From contig CADAWW010000041.1 of assembly GCA_902791675.1 (NCBI GenBank), positions 1 to 33,746 of the forward strand: 33,746 nt of DNA, given 5' to 3'. Source of the DNA: an uncultured Bacteroidales bacterium (lineage in GTDB: Bacteria > Bacteroidota > Bacteroidia > Bacteroidales > Bacteroidaceae). The notes under the pieces were generated by a model. It searched no databases. It was not told the DNA's origin and worked only from the letters and a program-made list of their open reading frames with translations. The translations under genes and the position numbers were made by a program. Shown here piece after piece: positions 17,881 to 23,163 of the stretch. Every line of letters begins with the position of its first letter. Position 1 is the first letter of the stretch.

Positions 17881-17964
17881 TTTACCGTTTACCGTTTACG
17901 GTTTACGGTTGTCAAGTCAGGAATGTAAAATAATTTTCAATTCTCAATTTTCAATTCTCAATTA
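17881..17964. repeat. Two heptamer repeat tracts upstream of the rhamnosidase gene
   Basis: TTTACCG twice then TTTACGG twice (17881-17908) make four heptamers with a switch of orientation in the last bases. A second tract of four heptamers (TCAATTC, TCAATTT, TCAATTC, TCAATTA) occupies 17937-17964. Both lie in the roughly 360-nt leader between the probable promoter and the start codon at 17692. Confidence 0.8.
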
Positions 17965-18061
17965 AAATTTTTCTCTCACGAGTGAAAAAAATTCTTAGTG
18001 CACGTGGGAATTTTTACCGCCTCGTGTGGGAGTAAATTTTCATCCCTTTCTTTTGACACTG

Positions 18062-18093
18062 CAAAGGTACAACAAATTTTTAGAATGTCCGAA
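18062..18093 (-). promoter_or_regulatory. Promoter of the rhamnosidase gene
   Basis: On the minus strand TACCTTTG (18062-18069) matches the -7 consensus, and TTCG (18090-18093), 20 nt upstream, fits the -33 region. The same TTCG-N20-TAnnTTTG layout is seen at 22168-22199. Transcription from here would give a leader of about 360 nt. Confidence 0.55.
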
Positions 18094-18130
18094 TATTTCT
18101 GCAATAATTTTCTTAATTTTTTGAAGTATT

Positions 18131-18283
18131 ATCTCAGTTATCTCAGTATCTCAAATCTCAGTTTCGAAAAATGAGTGAATTTTGATTTACTATTATATTA
18201 TATATAAAATATATAATATAATAGTAAGCTCTTTTGGACTTCTAGGTCAAAACTGAGATACTGAGATTTGAGATTTGAGACAG
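18131..18283. repeat. Nested inverted repeats with a perfect AT-only core palindrome
   Basis: Left side ATCTCAG-type repeats (18131-18164) and right side CTGAGAT/TTGAGAT repeats (18250-18283) are imperfect inverses. The inner ATCTCAGTTT (18155-18164) pairs perfectly with AAACTGAGAT (18250-18259). Between them lies a perfect inverted repeat with 18-bp arms (18187-18204 and 18210-18227) around the 5-nt loop TAAAA. No ORF is present. The layout resembles a MITE-like element or a strong cruciform. Confidence 0.75.
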
Positions 18284-18349
18284 ACTTAAGTACCTGATTA
18301 TTTTCTTTTACACCCCTTTTAAATCTTTAGTTGTCGTTTTAAATGGTAA

Positions 18350-18590
18350 AGGCTGCGAGTAAGTGAGAGCCATAACAAGCTCGCTTGATTATTGCCGAAC
18401 CGAGTAAGCAGCGAGAGCCATGAGTGCTCGTACTCTGATGGACGAAGTGACGGAGCAGCGAGCGGAGAGCGGAGCTTGCTCCAGCTATCCCGAGTCGCGA
18501 AGGAACTCGACAAAGTCAACCGCGTTCGAGGTCGATGAAATCAACGTGAGCAGGCTCGAAACAAAGTTTCAATGTTAAATGAAACAACTT
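18350..18590. other. GC-rich multi-hairpin block, possible structured RNA or repeat element
   Basis: About 240 nt, clearly richer in G+C than its AT-rich flanks and without a convincing ORF (a 66-codon frame on the minus strand looks spurious). It contains two related units, each starting CGAGTAAG and ending GCTCG (18356-18383 and 18401-18430, period 45). Further hairpins are GGAGC/GCTCC (18471-18482), CGAGT/ACTCG (18491-18509), TTCGAG/CTCGAA (18525-18560) and GTTTCA/TGAAAC (about 18566-18585). The serial hairpins suggest an RNA or mobile repeat rather than chance. Strand and function are unknown. Confidence 0.5.
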
Positions 18591-18685
18591 GTTAACTCTA
18601 AACTCTATAAACTGACTCTAAACTCTCAACTGTTATCGGTTAGCGGTTAGCGAAGGCTAAAGCCTAAAGTCTAAGGTCTAAAAAA
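18590..18685. repeat. Heptamer repeat tract at the 3' end of the 18678 gene
   Basis: Degenerate heptamers run through the whole stretch: CTCTAAA-type units, then GGTTAGC twice (18638-18651), then TAAAGCC, TAAAGTC and TAAGGTC (18658-18678). The stop codon of the minus-strand gene at 18678 lies inside the last unit. TAAAGCCTAAGGTC-type sequence recurs at 24796-24809, just past the stop of another gene. Confidence 0.8.
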
Positions 18686-19838
18686 GAACTTTTTTCCCAT
18701 TTTGAATGTAGATGCCCTTCTTTAGTCCATTGAACATTGAAGATTGAGAATTGACTTTACGACCGCTGAGGTCGTAGATGGCTCCTCCCTCTCTCGTAGC
18801 GACTGGGGTGAGGCTTTTTTCACTGATAGATGTGGTTTGCTCAATTAAATCGGCTTTTGATACCATATAAACATCCGACTGTGAGTATATAAGTAACTTG
18901 TCGTTCCATGTGGTTCCACCATCAGTAGAGCACATAAGTTTCATGTATTTAGGATGATATCCTCCTGCCATATATACAATATCAGCATTCTCGTTGTCGT
19001 AAGTTGGATGACGCCATACCGTCTCTCTTTCAGAATCACCAATAAAGTGTTGTGTCTCCCATGTTTTACCGTTGTCACTCGTTGTATAGACGCAACGAAA
19101 ACCTCCGGCTATCCATCTGTCGGGATTAGTAGGATGGAATGCTATACGAGATACTTCGCTGCCGTTTGGTAAGCAACTGGCTTTTTCTTCCCATGTCTTT
19201 CCTCCATCGTAGCTTATCCTAAAATCTGTCTTTTCGTCAGTAAACCCTCCGCCACCACATTCATAAATTATTGCCGGATTCTGTGCGTGGTATCCTAAGT
19301 AATCAGGGGCGTAAGATGAAAGCTTGTTCCAAGTTTGTCCAAAATCGGTAGTTTGGAATATACCAGCCGCATGGAAAGATGAAAGTAAGAATGTATTTGG
19401 GTCTTTGGGATGCCGAGCAAAATACCAAAACACATGTCCATACTTGTCTATAAAATTCCTAAAGTCATCAGGAGTAACATCCTCAAAGGTTTTTCCGCCA
19501 TCATGTGACAACAGAAATACATCATTCTTATCGTTAAAGCACAAGGCATAGATATCATCTCCTCTGCGGACATAGTCGAGAATAGGAACGCCTTCGAATC
19601 CCGCTAACTGCCACTCGCTTCCGTTATTTGTTAAATCCTTGGAATAAAGACCCTGTTTTGTACATACATAAAGGATGTCGCCCTCAACATACATTTGTGG
19701 TTGGAAGATCTGACGCAATTGATCAGATGTTTCAATTCCCAATCCAAGTGGAACGAAAAGTTGCCCATGAACGGCTGCTGATACGAGAACAGCAAAGGCA
19801 AGTATGGCTAATCTATATGATTTCATTGTCGTTATCAT
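18678..19838 (-). CDS. Secreted Asp-box beta-propeller protein with type IX sorting tail
   Basis: A 386-residue secreted protein. The signal peptide is SYRLAILAFAVLVSAAVHGQ; the ATG at 19826 is an equally good start. Five Asp-box (BNR) motifs of the S-x-D-x-G-x-T-W type are visible: SHDGGKTF, TTDFGQTW, SYDGGKTW, TSDNGKTW and STDGGTTW. These mark a sialidase/VPS10-like beta-propeller, but sialidase catalytic Arg/Tyr motifs are not evident, so an enzyme activity cannot be claimed. The last 40 residues (GAIYDLSGRKVNSQ...KKGIYIQNGKKVLF) match the C-terminal sorting domain recognised by the type IX system, linking this protein to the SprA encoded nearby. The protein is therefore probably surface-bound or released. 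No close operon partner; the stop lies in a heptamer repeat. Confidence 0.85.
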   Translation of the reverse strand: MITTMKSYRLAILAFAVLVSAAVHGQLFVPLGLGIETSDQLRQIFQPQMYVEGDILYVCTKQGLYSKDLTNNGSEWQLAGFEGVPILDYVRRGDDIYALCFNDKNDVFLLSHDGGKTFEDVTPDDFRNFIDKYGHVFWYFARHPKDPNTFLLSSFHAAGIFQTTDFGQTWNKLSSYAPDYLGYHAQNPAIIYECGGGGFTDEKTDFRISYDGGKTWEEKASCLPNGSEVSRIAFHPTNPDRWIAGGFRCVYTTSDNGKTWETQHFIGDSERETVWRHPTYDNENADIVYMAGGYHPKYMKLMCSTDGGTTWNDKLLIYSQSDVYMVSKADLIEQTTSISEKSLTPVATREGGAIYDLSGRKVNSQSSMFNGLKKGIYIQNGKKVLF

Positions 19839-19855
19839 TTATTATTGGTTTACTC

Positions 19856-19911
19856 CTTCTTACATCTTACATCTTCCTTCTGGGCTGACAAGGGACAGGA
19901 ACCTCTGTCAG
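19856..19911. repeat. Heptamer tract and hairpin between the 18678 and 19978 genes
   Basis: CTTCTTA, CATCTTA and CATCTTC form three heptamers at 19856-19876. They are followed by an inverted repeat with CTGACA (19885-19890) and TGTCAG (19906-19911) that may end transcription of the lipoprotein gene, though no T tract follows. The 16-mer at 19883-19898 recurs once, at 33490-33505. Confidence 0.45.
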
Positions 19912-19977
19912 TTGAGAATCCAGACGTGCCGTTTGTCGAGTTTCGTGAGAATGTTCAACAGCCTTTCCATAATGCAT

Positions 19978-20475
19978 TTATTCGTGTTGGTAACCGCCGT
20001 TTGTTGTTGTAAAAACGAACTCTTCCAAGTTTCCTTGACTAGCTTTTATCGTTACTGTTTTGGACATCCATGCATAATTCCACGACCATCCCGTGCGAGT
20101 TGCTATCATATAATAGGTGCCTGGATTGCAACTGTGCAACCAAGGGTCGTAACTTGGCTCACGGTCATAATGATGCCACACGCCCAATTCTTCCGTTGAA
20201 CACATCACATAAGAGTATGAATTGACAATAGTACCATCCTTATGTGAGATAGTAGCTTTACCGCGAACTTCTCCTTCTTTGAATGATTCGGGGTCATAGT
20301 CTGAGGCATTGGGGAATACATATACGCACCCATTAAGCCTTGTACCAGAAGGAGTTTTCAGAACAGCATAGAATGTGGTCTCAACTGAATCATTGCCATC
20401 ATCGCCACACGATACAAAGCCAACATTAACGATTGCAATCAATAGAATGGACATCCAATATAAAAGGAACTTCTT
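19978..20475 (-). CDS. Small lipoprotein of unknown function
   Basis: I start at the ATG at 20475, giving 165 residues with a lipoprotein signal peptide: KKFLLYWMSILLIAIVNVGF then the lipobox VSC with a cysteine at about residue 24, followed by GDDGND. Acidic residues after the cysteine are typical of surface-exposed Bacteroidetes lipoproteins. An upstream ATG at 20505 adds ten residues and is less likely. The mature part, with FYAVLKTPSGTRLNGCVYVFP near its start and GTYYMIATRTGWSW later, reads as a single beta-sandwich (carboxypeptidase regulatory-like or BIG-type) domain, but I do not recognise a named family. It lies between a truncated acetyltransferase gene and the Asp-box protein gene. 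No partner suggests a pathway. Confidence 0.75.
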   Translation of the reverse strand, partial: KKFLLYWMSILLIAIVNVGFVSCGDDGNDSVETTFYAVLKTPSGTRLNGCVYVFPNASDYDPESFKEGEVRGKATISHKDGTIVNSYSYVMCSTEELGVWHHYDREPSYDPWLHSCNPGTYYMIATRTGWSWNYAWMSKTVTIKASQGNLEEFVFTTTNGGYQHE

Positions 20476-20532
20476 CATATCAATTATTTTTTTAAGTTTA
20501 TCCAACTGGGGTTCACTTCAGCCCCTGACACC

Positions 20533-20766
20533 TCAAAAAGAGTGTTCCTCTGGGTCGTATGACACCTTGTCGTTCAGCAGGCTAAAATAGGCAACAGTCT
20601 GCTGGGTCGCGGGGTCAATGAACAGATAGGTTACAGCCATCAGTTCAGCCAGATAGTGTTTTGCGTCGTCAAAAAGGAAATTATTCAAGTCTTCGTCCTT
20701 GCATCTGAAGGGAAGCAACTCAAGTTCTTCTGTTAATGGGATGAATTCAAATGAGGAAAGCGACAT
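20533..20766 (-). pseudogene. GNAT-type acetyltransferase toxin, truncated after about 77 residues
   Basis: The start MSLSSFEFIPLTEELELLPF followed by CKDEDLNNFLFDDAKHYL and AVTYLFIDPATQQTVAYFSL matches the N-terminal half of GNAT-fold acetyltransferases of the kind found as toxins of toxin-antitoxin pairs. The family is normally about 160-180 residues, and the acetyl-CoA binding part (R/Q-x-x-G-x-G/A) is missing. The frame stops at TGA at 20533 after VSYDPEEHSF, and the next gene starts 57 nt downstream. The product cannot be an active acetyltransferase. The start codon lies 1 nt after the stop of the small upstream gene, as expected for a coupled antitoxin-toxin operon. An in-frame ATG at 20787 is less likely. 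Confidence 0.7.
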
Positions 20767-20767
20767 A

Positions 20768-20926
20768 TCAGAATGTGAATTTTGCAATAGACATCACTCT
20801 GTTATATGAGTCACGTGCATCCCTAACATCATTAGGAGATACGGACTTTGGGTGTATTATTTTCTGCTCGAAATCACGAGCTTCCTGACCACGCAAAGTA
20901 GGTGTTTCTTTAATTGGTCTTGCCAT
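20768..20926 (-). CDS. Small antitoxin-like protein (52 aa) paired with the truncated GNAT gene
   Basis: A 52-residue reading frame starting MARPIKETPTLRGQEARDFE and ending SYNRVMSIAKFTF. It is charged, has no signal peptide or membrane segment, and is predicted largely helical. Its stop is separated by one nucleotide from the start of the GNAT gene, and a -7 box lies 31 nt upstream of the start. In Bacteroidetes, short proteins of this kind sit directly before GNAT toxins, where the antitoxin neutralises the acetyltransferase and can repress the promoter. Here it seems intact although its toxin is broken. The assignment rests on position and size rather than a domain signature. Confidence 0.65.
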   Translation of the reverse strand: MARPIKETPTLRGQEARDFEQKIIHPKSVSPNDVRDARDSYNRVMSIAKFTF

Positions 20927-20956
20927 AATTATGAGCAATTATAATGTTTAACACAG

Positions 20957-20964
20957 CAAAAGTA
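20957..20964 (-). promoter_or_regulatory. -7 box of the antitoxin/GNAT pair
   Basis: On the minus strand TACTTTTG matches TAnnTTTG. The -33 region is not clear. It lies 31 nt before the antitoxin start. Confidence 0.45.
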
Positions 20965-21048
20965 GTACATTTTTTCGGAAGTCCATCCCTCTAAGGGCAG
21001 AAATGTTAAAAGAAATCCTGCAATTGGCGCATTTTAGTCGTAAAAGGG

Positions 21049-21084
21049 CAAAGAAAAGCCCCGCGGGATGGTTCCTACGGGGCT
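21049..21084 (-). terminator. Intrinsic terminator of the TlpA-like gene at 21096
   Basis: AGCCCCG (minus strand, 21084-21078) pairs with CGGGGCT (21063-21057) around a 14-nt loop and is followed by TTTTCTTT (21056-21049). It begins 12 nt after the stop codon. Together they form a good Rho-independent terminator. Confidence 0.7.
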
Positions 21085-21095
21085 GAGATATCGGT

Positions 21096-22145
21096 TTACT
21101 CGCCAAAGATTTTCTGCAGTTCTCTTTCGATTTGTTCTCCGCGCAGACCGCGCTTCAAGATTTTGCCGTCGGGTGCAAAGAGGATGATTTCGGGGATGCC
21201 GGTGATGGCGTAGATGTCTGTGGCTATCTCCTGCGAATTGATGATTTGAGGATAGGGAATCTTCTCTTCCTCGATGGCTTTCAGCGTGTCTTCGGGCTTG
21301 TCCCATGCGGCAATGCCGAGGACTTGCAGGCCCTGGTCTTTATGCTTGTTGTAAGCGGCAATGAGGTTGGGAATCTCGGCTCGACAAGGGCCACACCACG
21401 ATGCCCAGAAATCGACGAGCACATACTGCCCGTTGCCCACATAGTCAGAGAGCTTCGTTGTCTTGCCTTCGTACTCCACGGCGAAGTCCACGAACATGCT
21501 ACCCACGCTGGTCACGGGTTGCGCTTTCAGCTTGTCGTACGTCCGTTTCAAATCGCCAGAGAGATAGGGTGTCTTGCTGATGTATTCTCCATTTTCGCGT
21601 ATCATCTTGTCGTAAAGTTCAATCCATCGGGCTGCATCTAAATACACGCGTCCTTCGTTGACAAGGAGGATAATACCATAGACATCGCGTGTATGACGAG
21701 AGATAACATCATAGATGACTGCCGCCTTATCCTCCGTCTCGTCCATGCGCCGGTTGAAAGTTGCTATTTCGTCGCTGACAGGTGTGCCGCTCTGCTGCAA
21801 CCAGTTTTCTTTCATTCCTTCCACTCGGGTTGTTCCTTTGTCAATGAACAACCAGCTCAACGACAATTTGCTTGTTGTATATGGCACGGAGTCTGTCTGC
21901 ACGAGCACGGTGGTTGTGTCGTTAAGGTTGCACAAAGCCATTTCAGGCAAATCGCCCTCTATCGGCGTGATGATGCCGTTCACGACTTCTATCGTGCAGA
22001 TTTCCTGTGCCTTCAGAAGATCTACCACAGACATGATGCCCGTGAACTCAGGATGTCCGATGTTGCCCTCAAGGCGATAGTGGATTTGCGCCTGCCCGGC
22101 TAATGTAACAAGTGTCAGCAAAGCGATGATGAGAGTTTTTTTCAT
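21096..22145 (-). CDS. Exported TlpA/ResA-family redoxin with DUF4369-like N-terminus (copy 1)
   Basis: A 349-residue exported protein. The signal peptide is KKTLIIALLTLVTLAGQAQ. Residues 22-130 form the beta-rich N-terminal domain usual in Bacteroidetes (DUF4369 type; YRLEGNIG, VVDLLKAQE), then a helical linker. The C-terminal thioredoxin fold starts about residue 222 with the active site FWASWCGPC (Cys251, Cys254), and the cis-proline is in TGIPEIILFAPDG. Such proteins reduce or exchange disulfides outside the cytoplasm; the partner is unknown. It has its own promoter (22168) and terminator (21049), so it is a single transcription unit. The first 40 nt of the gene are nearly identical to those of the copies at 23164 and 23100-23153. 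Confidence 0.92.
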   Translation of the reverse strand: MKKTLIIALLTLVTLAGQAQIHYRLEGNIGHPEFTGIMSVVDLLKAQEICTIEVVNGIITPIEGDLPEMALCNLNDTTTVLVQTDSVPYTTSKLSLSWLFIDKGTTRVEGMKENWLQQSGTPVSDEIATFNRRMDETEDKAAVIYDVISRHTRDVYGIILLVNEGRVYLDAARWIELYDKMIRENGEYISKTPYLSGDLKRTYDKLKAQPVTSVGSMFVDFAVEYEGKTTKLSDYVGNGQYVLVDFWASWCGPCRAEIPNLIAAYNKHKDQGLQVLGIAAWDKPEDTLKAIEEEKIPYPQIINSQEIATDIYAITGIPEIILFAPDGKILKRGLRGEQIERELQKIFGE

Positions 22146-22167
22146 ATTTGTTTCGTTTTTATGGACA

Positions 22168-22199
22168 CAAAGTTAGGGTGTTCCGTCGGAATCTCCGAA
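22168..22199 (-). promoter_or_regulatory. Promoter of the TlpA-like gene at 21096
   Basis: TAACTTTG on the minus strand (22168-22175) matches the -7 consensus, with TTCG (22196-22199) 20 nt upstream, the same layout as the rhamnosidase promoter. The start codon is 23 nt downstream of the -7 box. Confidence 0.6.
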
Positions 22200-22247
22200 T
22201 AACTTTACAAGAATTCCCTAATATTTTGTTTTCTTAACAATGGATAA

Positions 22248-22282
22248 AACATCTTTATGCGGCGAGCAGAACATCTTTATGC
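22248..22282. repeat. 13-bp direct repeat, spacing 22, in the gap upstream of a TlpA-like gene
   Basis: AACATCTTTATGC occurs at 22248-22260 and again at 22270-22282, 22 nt start to start, or about two helical turns. GATAAAAC flanks the pair on both sides (about 22243 and 22287). This could be an operator; otherwise the 300-nt gap holds only the promoter above, an orphan leader and the promoter of the next gene. Confidence 0.5.
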
Positions 22283-22322
22283 CTATAGATAAAACTTTTT
22301 TCTGCTACAGACAAAATTATTC

Positions 22323-22379
22323 TCAAGCCATAGCGAAGAGGACGAGCAAGATGGTGAGGATGGCATGTTTCATGTTCAT
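22323..22379 (-). pseudogene. Orphan signal-peptide leader of a lost TlpA-like gene
   Basis: An 18-codon frame, MNMKHAILTILLVLFAMA then stop. At DNA level it closely resembles the leader of the TlpA-like gene at 27062: both share ACCATC-Y-TGCTCGTCCTC followed by a close TCGCT-TGGCT stretch, but here the codon after Ala is a stop and no mature protein follows. It is best read as the remnant of a former TlpA-family gene cut at the end of its signal peptide. A function as a tiny membrane peptide cannot be excluded. Confidence 0.55.
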
Positions 22380-22421
22380 AAATTATTTTTGTCTAATGTG
22401 ATGTTATTCAAATTATTTTCG

Positions 22422-22429
22422 TACCTTTG
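22422..22429 (+). promoter_or_regulatory. -7 box of the kinase-like gene
   Basis: TACCTTTG matches TAnnTTTG and is followed by GCGGCATAAAAC. Its position, 20 nt before the ATG at 22449, argues against a start further upstream at 22365. A clean -33 TTTG is not seen at the usual distance. Confidence 0.5.
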
Positions 22430-22448
22430 CGGCATAAAACAAGTAAAA

Positions 22449-23093
22449 ATGATGAGCCATGACCTACCTCAATCCGTTCCACAAGGAAGCGACAGAGCGC
22501 AAGATTCGGAAGATAGACGAATCCTCGCGATCGCCGATGAACTCCGAAGACGCTGCCAACTATATGAAGCAGAACTACGAGGCGGCGAAAGCCATGTAAG
22601 TAGCCGCGAAGCAGAAGAACGTATTGTAGAACAATACGCGAAGGAAAAAAATCTATGGGTTCCATACTCCGACGTAATAGGATTCGGCTCACTTGGTCCC
22701 TGCGGCAATGAGAACGACACATACGTTTCCAATGACATAATTTACAAGGTCAACAACCTTTTTAATTGCGGTTCTATTATTCGCTTGTTAGAACGAACCG
22801 TATGGCATAACAGCATCTTCCTTGATACGGCTTATTCCCTTTATGGCTTCACAGGTTTTGAGGGGCGGACAATTATGCCGATACTCCGACAGCGGCTTGT
22901 CAAGAATGCTCGTCCTGCCACTCAGGTGATGATTGACACCTACATGGCAGCCCTGGGGTTCACAAAGACTGATCGCGAAGGGCATTTCACTAACGGCACA
23001 TACGAGGCGTGGGACTTGCTGCCCCGCAATGTGTTGGTTGACAAGGATGGCGACCTTTATGTCGTGGATGCCGAGCTTCGCAAGATGAAATGA
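22449..23093 (+). CDS. Polyvalent-protein-kinase-like protein
   Basis: A 214-residue cytosolic protein. From about residue 54 it matches a kinase-like family known from polyvalent proteins of phages, plasmids and conjugative elements: the nucleotide-binding region GPCGNENDTYVSNDIIYKVNN (Lys100), SLYGFTGFEGRTIMPILRQ, TYMAALGF, and a catalytic-loop-like DLLPRNVLVDKDGDLYVVDAE with Asp189, Asn194 and Asp207. Such domains are thought to act as DNA- or protein-modifying kinases delivered with mobile DNA; activity here is unproven. The first 50 residues are Arg-rich and poorly family-like, and another frame over the same DNA looks more natural, so the N-terminus may be frame-shifted. It lies on the plus strand between two orphan TlpA leaders, a sign of insertion. 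No in-frame ATG, GTG or TTG lies between residue 2 and the conserved region. Confidence 0.75.
   Translation: MMSHDLPQSVPQGSDRAQDSEDRRILAIADELRRRCQLYEAELRGGESHVSSREAEERIVEQYAKEKNLWVPYSDVIGFGSLGPCGNENDTYVSNDIIYKVNNLFNCGSIIRLLERTVWHNSIFLDTAYSLYGFTGFEGRTIMPILRQRLVKNARPATQVMIDTYMAALGFTKTDREGHFTNGTYEAWDLLPRNVLVDKDGDLYVVDAELRKMK
22459..22599 (+). CDS. Small overlapping ORF (46 aa), original N-terminus of the kinase-like gene or separate small protein
   Basis: In the +1 frame over the kinase-like gene's first codons, an ATG at 22459 opens 46 codons beginning MTYLNPFHKEATERKIRKID and ending NYMKQNYEAAKAM. Its composition (Lys, Glu, Asn, Tyr) looks more like protein than the overlapping Arg-rich frame. 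It could be a small protein coupled to the kinase-like gene. It could also be the true N-terminus of that gene, separated by an indel near 22590-22600. No start codon for the kinase frame lies after its stop, which favours the second reading. Confidence 0.4.
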   Translation: MTYLNPFHKEATERKIRKIDESSRSPMNSEDAANYMKQNYEAAKAM

Positions 23094-23099
23094 TTTCAG

Positions 23100-23153
23100 C
23101 CCCATTACTACAGCGATGAGTGCCAGCAAAGCGATGATGAGAGTCTTTTTCAT
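23100..23153 (-). pseudogene. Orphan TlpA-type signal-peptide leader next to the kinase-like gene
   Basis: MKKTLIIALLALIAVVMG, 18 codons whose DNA matches the leaders of the TlpA-like genes at 21096 and 23164 (ACTCTCATCATCGCTTTGCTG is shared with the 21096 copy). The match ends where the signal peptidase site would be; beyond it the frame reads through the kinase-like gene antisense and is meaningless. The ATG is 10 nt downstream of the stop of the 23164 gene, so a second redoxin gene of the same operon was probably replaced from its leader onward. Confidence 0.65.
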
Positions 23154-23163
23154 ATTCTGTTTT

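Noticed and set aside
17881..18283. CRISPR array
   Set aside because: The repeats are 7-8 bp, contiguous and without spacers; no cas genes are in the window.
18319..18519. 66-codon frame on the minus strand in the GC-rich block
   Set aside because: Explained by the hairpin-rich element; no start context, no family, biased composition.
18350..18590. tRNA or group II intron fragment
   Set aside because: No cloverleaf with a T-loop GTTCGANTC motif in register and no intron domain V signature was found.
22365..22448. Start of the kinase-like gene at the ATG at 22365
   Set aside because: A -7 promoter box (22422-22429) lies between it and the ATG at 22449, and the extra residues overlap an orphan leader on the other strand.
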